A program made the position numbers and the translations under genes. The notes under the pieces are model-generated. The model did no database searches. It worked only from the letters and a program-made list of their open reading frames with translations, and was not told the DNA's origin. From assembly GCF_016802725.1 (NCBI RefSeq), contig NC_052667.1, positions 22,714,346-22,778,345 of the forward strand: DNA of 64,000 bases. The letters run 5' to 3'. This stretch comes from Solenopsis invicta. Its lineage: Eukaryota; Arthropoda; Insecta; Hymenoptera; Formicidae. Positions 40,901 to 51,845 of this stretch are shown here, one piece after another; the first letter of the stretch is position 1; every line of letters starts with the position of its first letter.

Positions 40901-41659
40901 ACGTTACATGATCTGCGCGGAGTGCATACACACTTGGAGGATTTACAGCATGGCAACATACGAATCTGGATTTATGTCAACGGCGGCAGCATGCCTCGAC
41001 GTCGCGTCGTGCATCTATGCAAACAGCAAAGTCCGCTCGTGCGGCTTACCCGATTCCATTAAGTACAGCAGAAATGTTACGCTTACGAAATGTTCAGTAT
41101 CAACTGAAGAGTAACGTCACATTTCCACGTGCAATAATTTTTGTTCCAATTAAGGTCGCGTTAATCTTTATTTTTATTTTGCATTTGTATGCGCAGGCGA
41201 TAAAAATAGATTGATTAAAACATTTCCAATTGTAAGCCAAATTTGTTTTAATTGATTTTAAACACATATGCGATAATTTGATACTTGTGATTTTATTCTT
41301 ATCATTATCTCTTATCAAGTGCTAATATATGTTAGTATTATGTTAGTTATATTATTAATTACAATATTTCAAAGTTAATACTAGACATTTTTTTTAATTT
41401 TATAATTTGACGCAAAGTTTTTATTGCAATTTGTCCAATGAAAAATTAATAAAATTAATCCTGAGAGCTAAACGTATAAGACATTAGTAATTTAACCATC
41501 TATATAGGTATACATATATATATATATTAATAATTTGATATGACATTTTTAGTTAAAAAAACAATTTACTATCACAAATGTTAAGGTGCATATGTAAAAT
41601 AAAATTAAGATAAAACATGAAAATTTGGTATGCCTTGATCACATTAAAATATATGTATT
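37981..41659. other. Intergenic DNA downstream of the MRJP-like gene
   Basis: Mixed composition, with moderately CpG-rich patches at 38.7-39.6 and 40.2-40.5 kb. No exon recognised. Confidence 0.55.
40521..40564. repeat. Interrupted (TC)n/T-rich tract
   Basis: Alternating CT runs broken by TTTTTCTTT blocks; purely pyrimidine. Confidence 0.85.
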
Positions 41660-41665
41660 TTTATT
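41660..41665 (-). terminator. Candidate poly(A) signal of the MRJP-like gene
   Basis: AATAAA on the minus strand, about 60 nt downstream of the stop codon, is the first canonical signal after the coding region. Confidence 0.5.
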
Positions 41666-41724
41666 ATTTTTTCTTATTCATTACATACAAGATTGATTAT
41701 GTTCTCATGTTTTCGGTATAGATT

Positions 41725-42120
41725 TTATATTTTTTCTTCAGAAGACATTTCTTTAGAAGAATCAGATTTATCACAATGTTCATGACTACCATGATGTTCA
41801 TGACTACCATGATGTTCATGACTACCATGATGTTCATGACTACCATGATGTTCATGACTACCATGATGTTCGTGACTACCATGATGTTCATGACTACTAT
41901 GATGCTTATGTCTATGATACTTACTGCAAGAAGCAAAACAATTTGTCTCGCGCGATATTTGCTCTATATCCGCGCTGAGAATCCGGAAGTTTGTCTCGGT
42001 TAAATTTAATGTATCAGACATGACACGCTGAAATCTATTTGTCATAATTATCATCTGGTTATCTTTGTTTTTCATACCACTTGGAAATTGTAATCTTTCG
42101 GGGTCTTCCGCGATAAGTTC
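41725..42120 (-). CDS. MRJP-like gene, exon 6 (terminal, repeat-bearing)
   Basis: This 396-nt last exon starts after a TTTTTAG acceptor with ELIAEDPERLQFPSG. It keeps the family's C-terminal NFRIL-like segment, then runs into a His-rich basic stretch (KYHRHKHHS), the SHEHHG repeats and a charged tail ending EEKI before the stop. Confidence 0.9.
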   Translation of the reverse strand, partial: ELIAEDPERLQFPSGMKNKDNQMIIMTNRFQRVMSDTLNLTETNFRILSADIEQISRETNCFASCSKYHRHKHHSSHEHHGSHEHHGSHEHHGSHEHHGSHEHHGSHEHHGSHEHCDKSDSSKEMSSEEKI

Positions 42121-44326
42121 CTAAAAATTAATAGTTTATTAAAACTAAAATTATACAAGCAATTGTTGTCAAAAAATAAAACGATGTTAGTAGAGTATGA
42201 ATATTCGAAATAATTTTTTTTTATCGAATAACATATGAAGAAAAATTGATGTTTAGATATTTTACCGTGTTGGTGGAATTAAATTCTTTAGTAGCGTCTT
42301 GGCACAAAATCGATGTTTCCGGGATATTGCTAAAAAATATTGCGCACTTCTTGGATGCTATCGGTCCTGTTTGACCAGATAACGTACCGGCCAATTGAGT
42401 TAATTCATCAATATTTCTTTTTAATTGTGAACAATTTCCCTTCTTTCGCATGTCAATCTTATACATTTTATCACCCGCCAAGACAGAATAGAACAATTCT
42501 AAAATATTTGCAATGGAAATATTAACAAACAAAGCCCGATAGTACAATATTATCGGCAAAGTTTCTGTTTTCTTACTGTTAGCGTAAATATGTATAACTA
42601 TAGATAAGAAAGAAAAAAAATAAATAAAAATGATAATGACTTGAATACAGAGTTGAGTCAGATGGACTTATAATTTATAACGCAGCACATGTGCGTTACA
42701 AAGAGTTTTATATAATCATTATGGAAATATTTTCTTCGTGTAAAGAAAAAACATGAGTGCTTACGTCCACGCATAAGTGCCAAGCCGATAGTACCGTCGT
42801 CCAAGTGGAAAGACTCGCCTTCTATGGTAAAGTCGGGATCAGTCGGTTTCATGAATTTAGATTCGATTCTGCAGAACTTCTTGTTATGGTATATTACCAT
42901 CCCGTAACCAAGAATGTCAGCCATAAACACCTGTGTGTATATTAATTTATTGTATTAATTAATATAATAATTGCATTTCGACTTAAATTACAAGATGTGA
43001 CGTGTTAACTTGATTATACGAGTACAGAACAAAGAGCATGCATTGTGACTTGTGACTAAACGCATAAAGAGAAAAATACTAACAGTTGCATCTTGTATGC
43101 GATTGCAATTGTGGACATAAGCAAGTGGCGTTACGAGCAATCCAGTGCCATTTGCGTTATTAGCGATATTTTCTGGAATGTCAATACGTTGAACGAGCAT
43201 ATCATTACTTAAATCGAATATCAATAGTTTCGGAGGACAAATTTCGGTGTTGTTGAAGTCGCCACAATCCAGAACGAAAAGGTAATTGCATTTGATCTGA
43301 TGCAAAAATAGATATAATATTAATTATTTATATTACTTATTTACGTTAGCTGTGTAGTTCTTTAAATACTAAAACTCACGTCTATCCGATATACACTTAT
43401 AATATCGTTGCAATCACCTTTAGTGTACCATGACCAATTTGGATATGGATTCACAAGTGGACCTCCCGGTCCAACTTTGTTAGTTACTGTCATCAAACTA
43501 GCTGGTACTCCCTCCTCTTTTACCGAAGTAACGAATACTCTACCATCTGTAACAATTTTGTTTGTAAAAGAAAAAAAAAAATGTTTATACACTGTTAGGA
43601 CACGTTACGTAAATACATTAATAAAATGTTTTTTTTTTATCAATATCAATATACATTTAACGAAATATTAATTATGATTACATTTAATATTGTTAATAAA
43701 TTGCATGTATTATGGTGTTATCCCTGATAAAAAGTTTTCTCAGAGTTTTTATACGAATTGGAACACTTTCAGACATATTGATAAAATCTACATATTTTCT
43801 TAGAATTTTTTATATAATTTTGCAGAATTTTTATGTAAACTTTAAAATTTTATAGAATTTTTATATGATGATATAATCTTTTAGAAAATTTTTCAGATAT
43901 TTTTTATACGAATCTTAAAGTATTTCAGAATTCACATGTATGAAAAATTCTAAGAAAAAGACTTTCTCATTGTCAGTATTTTTGAAAAGTGCTTTAAAAA
44001 ATATGAAGAAAAATTTTTATCGCGATAAGGCATTTATTTAAAAAATATACACTAAATGTAAATTGTGTATTTATAATATTACATAAAATTATATCTAAAT
44101 TTAAATAGTTTACTGCGTATAGTATCAGCCTACCTGGTGCCACATCTGCGTCGTATAAAATGACTGCAGAAGAGTTATACAGACCAGACTTTATTGCATC
44201 TTCTTTTTGCTTTGGACTATCCCAAGTATAATCAACGTATTTCCATTCATAAAGAGTGTTTAATTCAACACCAAAGCATACAGTTGTGATTGTCAAACTT
44301 AATATAATAAGTAGAAGAAGCTTCAT
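41725..44326 (-). CDS. MRJP/Yellow-family secreted protein with histidine-rich repeat tail (6 exons)
   Basis: Six exons join in consistent phase to a 477-residue protein: 44326-44134, 43546-43380, 43296-43084, 42930-42765, 42564-42266 and 42120-41725. Every intron is GT-AG. Residues 1-19 form a hydrophobic signal peptide (MKLLLLIILSLTITTVCFG), so the product is secreted. Family hallmarks follow in order: LYEWKYVDY (25-33), DVAPDGRVFVT (61-71), the NPYPNWSW proline/tryptophan segment (97-104), YLFVLDCG (125-132), VFMADILGYGMVIY (192-205), DFTIEGESF (224-232), LYYRALF (253-259) and LQFPSG (356-361). Eight N-glycosylation sequons are visible (N51, N101, N135, N169, N261, N290, N342, N385) and twelve cysteines follow the signal peptide. 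The beta-propeller domain matches the family's usual length. The extra length is a C-terminal tail with SHEHHG x6 (422-457), then SHEHC and a Ser/Lys/Glu-rich end. Members serve as nutritive royal jelly proteins, cuticle pigmentation factors or other secreted proteins; which applies here, and whether it is a true MRJP-like or a Yellow paralogue, cannot be told without a tree. Confidence 0.85.
41773..41895 (-). repeat. 18-bp coding minisatellite (SHEHHG repeats)
   Basis: Six complete 18-bp units plus a partial seventh lie in frame within exon 6. Units are nearly identical at the DNA level, with occasional synonymous changes, which indicates recent expansion or homogenisation. Each unit encodes Ser-His-Glu-His-His-Gly. 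The run disrupts no family motif because it follows the propeller domain. Confidence 0.95.
42266..42564 (-). CDS. MRJP-like gene, exon 5
   Basis: This 299-nt exon begins after an AAACAG acceptor. The competing AG eleven bases upstream would put an in-frame stop into the exon, which decides the choice. It encodes LPIILYYRALFVN through the Cys-containing KKCAIFFSN segment and ends at a GTAAAA donor. Confidence 0.85.
42765..42930 (-). CDS. MRJP-like gene, exon 4
   Basis: This 166-nt exon begins after a CACACAG acceptor with VFMADILGYG, contains DFTIEGESFHLDDGTIG, and ends at a GTAAGC donor inside the codon for Gln247 (phase 1). Confidence 0.9.
43084..43296 (-). CDS. MRJP-like gene, exon 3
   Basis: This 213-nt exon begins after a GCATCAG acceptor, encodes YLFVLDCG and the segment up to RIQDAT, and ends at a weaker GTTAGT donor. 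It is in phase 0 at both ends. Confidence 0.88.
43380..43546 (-). CDS. MRJP-like gene, exon 2
   Basis: This 167-nt exon begins after a TTACAG acceptor and ends at a strong GTGAGT donor after VYRID. It carries DGRVFVTS and the NPYPNWSW segment. It ends in phase 0. Confidence 0.9.
43722..43978. repeat. Imperfect palindromic, MITE-like insertion in intron 1 of the MRJP-like gene
   Basis: The two halves are diverged reverse complements. The left end carries TTTTCTCAGAGTTTTTATAC and the right end the complementary TTTTCTTAGAATTTTT-type sequence, with repeated AGAATTTTTATA-like modules between. It accounts for much of the 587-bp first intron, which is far longer than the other four (83-200 bp). 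No target-site duplication could be fixed. Confidence 0.4.
44134..44326 (-). CDS. MRJP-like gene, exon 1
   Basis: The 193-nt first coding exon starts at the only ATG giving a clean signal peptide and ends at a GTAGGC donor after DADVAP. It leaves one base (G) that combines with the AT opening exon 2 to encode the Asp of the family motif APDGR. Confidence 0.9.
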
Positions 44327-44361
44327 TTTTAACGGTTAGCTGCACAAAATGAAATAATGTA

Positions 44362-44410
44362 ACTGAGTTCGAACTGTTAATAGATACGTATTTCAAATAC
44401 GAATCTATTA
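44362..44410 (-). promoter_or_regulatory. Candidate core promoter of the MRJP-like gene
   Basis: An arthropod initiator match, TCAGT, lies at 44362-44366, about 38 nt upstream of the ATG. Immediately upstream, at the distance where a TATA element would sit, is a near-perfect palindrome at 44378-44410: 16-nt arms, 15 of 16 paired, around one base. No canonical TATA box is present. A 5' UTR intron ending in TTTTGTGCAG at about 44340 is an alternative reading that would move the start further upstream. Confidence 0.35.
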
Positions 44411-46010
44411 ATGATAGCTTGCACGAAACTCATTAATATTTAAGGAAAACTTCCAACCCAATACATATGAAAATACTCTTCGGGGAAACTTCATTATACC
44501 AGCGATAAACAATTGTAACCGCATTTAAAGTCATTCTGTTCGTGTTATTGATAATGATATCTATTACAGATGCATCTTTCATTTTTTTCACCTTAATTGT
44601 AAAGTATATAATGGAGGATATAAAAATTTTTTGTTGATGTATCAAGGAAGAGGCGTTGAAATGGCGTCGATTTCTAAATTGCACTATTTCACTTAAAAAT
44701 TTACCACTTCACTTAAAAATAACCACTGTATTTGTATACTATTTATGGGATTATTTGAAAACTGTATAGTACTCTTATGCATTTTTTTACGCTCGAGAAA
44801 TTAGACACAATAAGAATTTTGTTACTTACGTTCACAGAAAAAATGATAATCTTTAATAATTAAATTTTGATTCTATTTATATCAGAAATTTTTTAAAAGA
44901 TGCAAATATATTTTGCCCTTCAACGTCGTTAAAGACATTATTTTGACGGAAAAATAATGACAAATAACGTCAGCTTGCTACCTGCAGTTTAAATAAAATA
45001 ATATATTTTTTAATGTTTTAATTACATTTTCTATACTTTCGCGGTTAATATTATTAGGTATTTGTTACATGTTTATTTTCATACATTTAATCATGTGTTG
45101 CATTAACTTTTTATACAATTAATTGCAAAATGCTTGATTGTTTGATTTTTACCCGCACTATTCAAATTTCAATTAACTCATGCTTAAATAATTGAGGTTT
45201 ATATTACACTCCGCTCAAGTTTTTTTTAATAGATAATAGTAAGTAATTTTTATGGCCAGGAGCAACCCGCGGCGAGACAACTACTACGTATTGTAAAGAA
45301 GTGACGATAAAATTATACGAGTCACAAATGCAGGAGAGGAGGTGGGTTTTTGGGACGTCGTCGTCTCGAAAAAAGCGCACTATCTATTTTACACGTCTAT
45401 TACGCCCTGTTATTGCTGATATTCGTACTGTTACAATGCGAAGCCATCACCACCGCCATTGCGACGGAGTTTAATCTCGTTATACTCGTCATTTCATTCG
45501 TAGTGTTTCTTGTCAGTCGTCCACGGATGCGAGCTCGTAAATGCGACGGCGAAAACGCCGGCGGGTCTCTTCGGCGGATTGGACGTTAACGTTAATTTGC
45601 CACGCCAGTATTCACGGACTTCAAACGAATCCAGTCCGGGTTTACATTTGCGCTCGGTTTATCCCCCGAGCTATACCCGTCGCGAAAGGCGCAATGCAAA
45701 CCGCATTCGCGATAGCCCCCGCTTCTATTAAGGCCGATGCAAACACCGTCTTGGACTAACGGGGTTAAGGATAAAATTGGATTTCCTGTTTCTCCCCACA
45801 AAATGGCATTAAGAGTGAATCAAGATGGACTATAGCCCACTTTGAAATCATTGAATCCTTGTGCTTAGCTCACTGTGCGAGGCTCTCTATAATTAAAAAG
45901 CTGAAGACCAGCAACTAAAAGAACGACAGTTCTGACAAATATCGTAAGATGAGGCAATATGATTGCGTATAATTGATAGGAATATTAATCATTTGTTGAT
46001 TTTGATATAC
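44411..46010. other. Upstream flank of the MRJP-like gene
   Basis: AT-rich to 45.2 kb, then a CpG-rich island (45.24-45.83 kb). The plus-strand frame at 45350-45589 has a hydrophobic stretch but a TTG start and no motif. Confidence 0.5.
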
Positions 46011-46074
46011 CTGAAGCATCTATTAATACATGTAGAGCCACTGCACCAGTCGCTGAACTATCGTCAGTAAATAA
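46011..46074 (-). CDS. Isolated exon-like segment, unidentified
   Basis: A pyrimidine-rich acceptor (TTTTTCTTCAACAG) precedes an open 64-nt segment encoding LFTDDSSATGAVALHVLIDAS, followed by GGTATA, a possible donor. The peptide looks protein-like. Its pattern of hydrophobic residues ending in ID loosely recalls the segment before the ADxxGY motif of Yellow proteins, but similarity is too weak to name it. It lies 1.7 kb upstream of the MRJP-like gene on the same strand, so it could be an exon or relic of a neighbouring paralogue, or chance. Confidence 0.22.
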
Positions 46075-49000
46075 CTGTTGAAGAAAAATATTCAAATAAT
46101 AAATCATAAATTAATTCTTCTAATTTTCATACAGTTTTGATTAAAACCCTTTTGTTTATTTGAAAACAATTATGTTATGTTGCTTTTATTTATTCATTAC
46201 ACTTGTAACTCTATATGTTTTTCGACAGAATGTTGAATAGATTGAGCGCGTTGTGTTTACTGAATTTGTTATAACGAATCGTTAAGCAATCTTATTCTCG
46301 TGAATCAAACGCGATGTTTTTCCAAATATTGCGATATGAAAATCACATGAAACTGATTATCGTGTCAAAATGAGCCGAAAACAAAACGCTCTTTCCAGTA
46401 ATTTTAATTGTATCCTGCTCAATATTTAACGGTTTTAGGTTGGCTAAAACAATTTAACCGTTTCCATTGTCCACTGGCGATTGCGGTCGCTCGCAAACCG
46501 CGCGACATGCATTTCTCGTTGGTGCATCGTTTCAGCGTGTCTCTTTCTCTCCTCACTTGCGTGTCGCGTCTTCTCTGTCGGAATGATCGTTTTCTCGCAT
46601 ATATTTTGCACACACACGGCTATCGGGATTCACCTTTTTTTTCACGGCTAACTCCTCTGAAACATCGTTGAGCAGTGCCGCATAAATCGAGCTCGAAATA
46701 GCTCTCGTTCGATTCTGATGAGATTGTTCTCGTCTCGAACGAACGAAAGTGGTGAAACGCTTCTGGTGTGTACGTCTAATGGAGACTTAACTGCTACACG
46801 TTTTTTTTTCTTCTCGTCGTCATGAAAAATAAAATCTGATACTGCGCAACAGTATTATTGTTGCTCTGTTATTTAATTATTTCAACTATAACGCAATTAA
46901 AAATTTAATTATAGCCAAGCGCGATGTGAAACGTTTTATCTTTCCTCAATAAAACTTTGCTAAATTGTCTTCAACGGAGCGTATTAAAAATTAAATATCG
47001 AAATGCAATGGATATCGATTAATCGATAAGCGAGATTAATATAGAATTATAAAGAACATCCATTCCGATAAGTAAATTCCAATTGCCACTTGCACTTACT
47101 CCTATTCGTACCATTAATCAATCTACAATGCATAGACGTTTTATCATTCTTACTTCGTCACTTTATTGTCTATCGAGGGACGTATTTCTCATTTATCAAA
47201 TTAACTAGAGTAAATTAAAAATATATTTTCTAACTTATGCGTGGCGCGGAATTTTCAAGTCTACACGTAGACGCGATGTCGCTTGCAAAATTGCTTTGCA
47301 AACAAACATTTAATTCGCGTTTTATAATTCAACAGTTGAAAATCAGAAGTAGAGTGGAAGAAGAGAAGCTGATCCGGGAAATTAAAATACCGTAAACACA
47401 CGACGAGGGGGAAAGTCTCGCGCGTACATACATTTATCATTATTGGCACGGGTGTGTGCGAGCAATAAAAATCGGGGCACACAGGAGCACCGACACACTG
47501 ACATCTCTTTCAGCGAGCCTCTAGACGCGAGTAAAATAACAGCTATTTCATTTTTATTTTGTTCTCACAGCGGACACCCCGTTGGCGTTTGTTTGTCATT
47601 TCATCTCCGCGGGAAGTAACAACGGAAACGTTTTAATTTAGTTTGTCGTCGAGTGGGAACAGCCGAAGAGTATGGAAAGCGACGTGCGCGGTGGGCAACA
47701 TATATTTTGCAGAACCGCGTTTCATTACTTAACTCCGTATATTTCCATATTGGAGCGTTCATTCATTTTGCCTTTCAACGTATGAAAGGCTCAGGTTCTT
47801 TCCGACGCCGTGAAATTTTACGGACGCGTTGATGTTGTTAAAAAAAATGCAGCATTTGATAATAATGTTCTGTTATCGTTAAGCTGACATTGTAACATTA
47901 ATTGACGATATCGCGCGGATATTGCAAGCGTTTTCTGGCAAAACGGTGAAAAGTTCCTGGCTCGAATTCGTTCTCGGATGGTTTATCGGTTCGCAGGGTT
48001 TCCCAGAACAATGGCACCCTAGAGAATGGGGTTGGCAGTGGCGGCGATGGTATACCTCGTCTCTCTTGTTATCGCTAGGCTTGTCTGGCGAGGCAAAAGA
48101 TGCGAGCGCACCCTCGAGACACCAGGTAACTTCCCAATGAGCCGAAGTCAGCACGTCACGGAAGATTAAGCTTCGCAAAGCATCGAAATTCCGTCGCGCG
48201 CAAGACGGTAACGACTAAAATGGACGAAAGCCAGCAATAATTTTCAGAAAAGTGAGCAAGAGGCTGGCGAGGAAGAGGTCTTTTTAATCAAAAGCTTTCG
48301 TTGCGTGAGATGTTTCGCAGGTACACGGAAAAAAAAGAACATTCTTGTTTTAAGAATATCTTTATTTTTGCGATGTTAAATATTGAAATGAGATTTTATA
48401 TAATAACAAACATAGTTTGCTTATACGAAGAAATTTGGTATAGTTTTGTCAAAGAAAATAAAAATATTTTTATTATTCAATAATAATTTTTATGTGTTGA
48501 GAGTACAAAATATTAAAAAATAACAATATCTAGAATTTTGTAATACTATTATTATCAAAATAATCGTATTGTGTTTTTTTTAGAAAACTATCATAATATT
48601 GAAATAAAAATATAACATTTTACTAACACTGCGAGAATTTTATACAATTTTATACATAAAACAATGATTGTTAAATACATTAGAGCATATTGATTTTAAT
48701 ATTTGACACTGTTTTTTTTTTTGAACAATTATAATAAGTAGCTTATCCATAATGATTTAATGCTAAAAAGACTAATCAAACACTTGTTTGATTGAAAAAC
48801 GAGACCTTCTCATTTCATCCTGCAAAACTTTTGGACGTTTTAGCAATGCATAAAATTTATATCTAAATTCATTCCTTAAATTTAAGGATAGAATGCAGAG
48901 GACATGTCGGTTGGAACTGTTACACTTGGCAACAGAAATCAACGAGGAAAAGTGCGAATATTAAATTCATAAATTATAACGTGTAGGACGTGTGCGACGA

Positions 49001-49295
49001 CCGAATAGAGCGCAAATAAGAGTATAAGGAAGTGGATAACTTTCCGCGAATTTTTCGACCTCGTATGTTACTCGCCGGTTTGTGCTGTCCGATTGCCACC
49101 AGCCACCGCATTTAACTCAGCCTGCCGTTCCGCCGACTTTCCTCCGATAACTTCAATACTTTTCAATACTTATCCCAAGTTCGCGGTTTGCTTGCTATAC
49201 GCGCATTACAAAATTAAGGGGGAAAATTCTCATGTCGCAATTTTCAATTTCCTCTTTAAATATCGATACAATTCCGCAATAAAGTTCGTGAAAGT
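46075..49295. other. Intergenic DNA, no gene seen
   Basis: CpG-rich patches at 46.4-46.8 and 47.4-48.3 kb. Frames at 47879-48178 overlap on both strands and lack motifs. Confidence 0.5.
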
Positions 49296-49545
49296 CACAC
49301 GGAAAGAATGGTTTTTAAGCATTTAAACATTTAGCTGGAATTAGCTACAGATCTGTATTAAAATAATTTTATTAGACTATCAACATAATTATGACAGATG
49401 TTCAAGCGTGATGAGAAATGCTGCAAAAAATTTTGACATTCTAGCAATCGGTTTGACATTTCATAATTATATTATGGTTTAAAATTATTTTCAGATCTGT
49501 ATCCAGCTAAACTTTTAGACACCTTAGCAAAATTGTTCTTTCCGC
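49296..49545. mobile_element. Palindromic MITE-like family A, copy 6
   Basis: It starts CACACGGAAAGAATGGTTTT and ends CAAAATTGTTCTTTCCGCG. Both the left CTACAGATCTG and the right TTTTCAGATCTGTATCC are present, so the long inverted-repeat structure is clearest here. Confidence 0.75.
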
Positions 49546-51493
49546 GCAGAATAGGAGAAAAATCAACTTTTGCGCGAGAAATGTAATGTTGCAAAGCGTG
49601 ATTCAAGATTAAGCTTGATAAAGAAAATTTAATACTGAAATGCAGAAAAAATATTTTTGTACAAACTGTTTTAAATTTAATAATAATTATATAATGCCAA
49701 TCAATCAAATATTAAATGCCTTTTAAAATTTATATTAGATTAAGATTACATCACGACTTACCACTTACACAACGTATTGCTACACAGTGTGCTTCCAGCG
49801 GAGAATGAAACGGAAATAGAAGAAGGAACGCCTTGATTACAGATAAAGTAAAGAACTGAGAGAACTTAGGGCAATGAGAGTGAAACGTTTATAACACATT
49901 GGCGGAATTTTGAAAGTTTCGTCTTACGATCCGCTTTCTCGGTAAGAACTTTTAAACTTCAGGGCACCACGGAGTGCGACGTGCAAGGGTTTAAGAGCGC
50001 AGCGATATTTTTCTTCCTCATGATTTCTCCGGAAATTATTACCGCGGCTCTTGCCGCGGGGAGGGGGAGGGCAATTCTATATATCGATCCTCGCAAGGAA
50101 GTATAATTTACGAAATTGAAACAATAGCCCCGTGAAGTTTACGCGCTTAAGCCGTGCGCAGCGTACATCGTATACCTACACCGTAAAACTCGAACAGGTC
50201 GCTGAACCGCTAACTCTTCTTACGCTCCGGATAACAATTTGTATGGGACCGCACTTAGTCTTTTTTATTTCTTTCGAAATGTGCAGTCGATCGCGCGTTA
50301 GTTCAGCTCCGGGAGGTGTGCGCGTGTATCACGATAAAGGGGAAACAGAGGACCGTTTATATAGAACCGGGTCCATGAAAACCGCACGCAATCAATAATG
50401 GTTATCAATCCGACCGCCATCATTTTAACTGGCGGCGCTTTTCTTTTACTCTACGTATGTTGGACTGCATCGGGCGTTTTGCGCGTGTCACACGTTTATA
50501 CAATGGCACAATGGGTAACACGGTGTACCACTTTTATGTTACTCTCTTTTTTTTTTCGCGAACGAGATACTAATTGATAGTTGATAAATATCCGTTGGTT
50601 CAGCAGTGAATTTTCACGCTCATTTAATAAATTTTTATATTACATATTTTACACACGATAATTATTTTCATATAAGCGATAAAAATGTAATTAATTAATT
50701 TCGAGGAAAAAAAATTATATAAAAAATTCTTTTGTCTCATAATGAAATGTTTGATGGATTATCTTACGTTACTCTACTTTGTTTTCAACATAAAATTAAG
50801 TTTTCGTTAAATAAGATAGATAAAATAATTTTAAATTTATGATGCAATTGTGACAATTTGTAAATATAATTGTTCTGAGTGCTTAGTCTTTGAATCTAAT
50901 GCTCTTCTCTATCTTTCTGCTCTTCTTGATTATCATTTTTCTGAAAGCTTGATATTTTTTTGCAAAGTTTTGTAATACAACAATTAGCACTTTTAAAATT
51001 CGTGAAAAATATAACGATTTTTTTTTATGTTTAGTTGCTTTTATACGCGAATTTTGGTCTTTGGCAGCTTTTGGTTATACTTTTATGTTATATTTCTTAA
51101 TATTTTTCATGTAACATTTTAATGTTTTATTTTTTTTTTTATTGTATACAAGCATTGGTGTCACAGCAAGAACTTATTTATTTAACCTAGGGATCTACGG
51201 AACGAAAAACAGAGAAAACTGACCTTTATTCCATGTCCATACGTATATTTTTCGTGAAGTTATAGCATTTTTAAAATCCGGCGCGCGCGCAATATACATG
51301 AGAGAACGCCCGCGTGCAACATTTTTTGCTTGTAAGTTCACACCTCAGGTAATCAAAAAGAGGTGTGAAAATACGCGTAGTGCAGGGCGCTTTGAGATGT
51401 GATACGCCAGCGTTGCCGAGAGAAAACGCACGCGCACATGCAGTCAGTAGTCACTTGATCTCGATCGATATAATTGTTAATATCTTCGCTCAG
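49546..51493. other. Intergenic DNA, no gene seen
   Basis: A moderately CpG-rich patch lies at 49.9-50.5 kb; otherwise AT-rich. Confidence 0.5.
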
Positions 51494-51845
51494 AAAAATC
51501 GCAGCGCAATGATCTTTATCCCGTTGTAAAGCCAACATTCTATCGTTTCTAACGAGTGTTTACCAAATGTTCTAATTATCTCCGTCAACTGATTTATAAG
51601 ATATTGTCGATTAATGATGAAAAAAATTTATTTCGCACTGAAATGTTTGTTTTTTATCGGCAATACGCTTGCACAAAAAATAGATAGTGAAATGATCTTG
51701 ATTTCATTGGAAAGTTAAGATTTTATTGCTTTTAACGAGTGCACGAGCAATGATCTCTATGTACTAGATGGAAGATGTCATCGATTATAATGAACGAAAA
51801 AAAATTTATTTTGCTCCAACGTCCTCAATTTTCATCGAGAGCACA
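51494..51845. repeat. Diverged tandem duplication, unit about 180 bp
   Basis: Copy 1 starts near 51494 and copy 2 near 51676. Shared blocks in order are AAAAAT.G.AG.G.AATGATCT, ATT.TAT.G.TT.TAACGAGTG, and a GA.GAAAAAAA TTTATTT block followed by TTTTCATCG/TTTTATCGG. A fainter third unit may follow at about 51900-51960. Confidence 0.55.

Noticed and set aside
41776..42003. Plus-strand Met-Phe-Met-Thr-Thr-Met repeat frame
   Set aside because: It is the antisense shadow of the SHEHHG repeats in the MRJP-like gene.
44433..44684. Minus-strand 83-codon frame just upstream of the MRJP-like gene
   Set aside because: No splice or motif evidence. Exon 1 of the MRJP-like gene already has its own start and signal peptide.
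45350..45589. Plus-strand frame with a signal-like hydrophobic stretch
   Set aside because: TTG start, no upstream in-frame ATG giving the same frame, no family motif; likely chance within a CpG-rich patch.
49472..49708. Two short frames (23911-24099 and 49472-49708) sharing GKNNF...YRSENNFK-like peptides
   Set aside because: The shared peptide is only the translation of the terminal inverted repeat of the palindromic family A.
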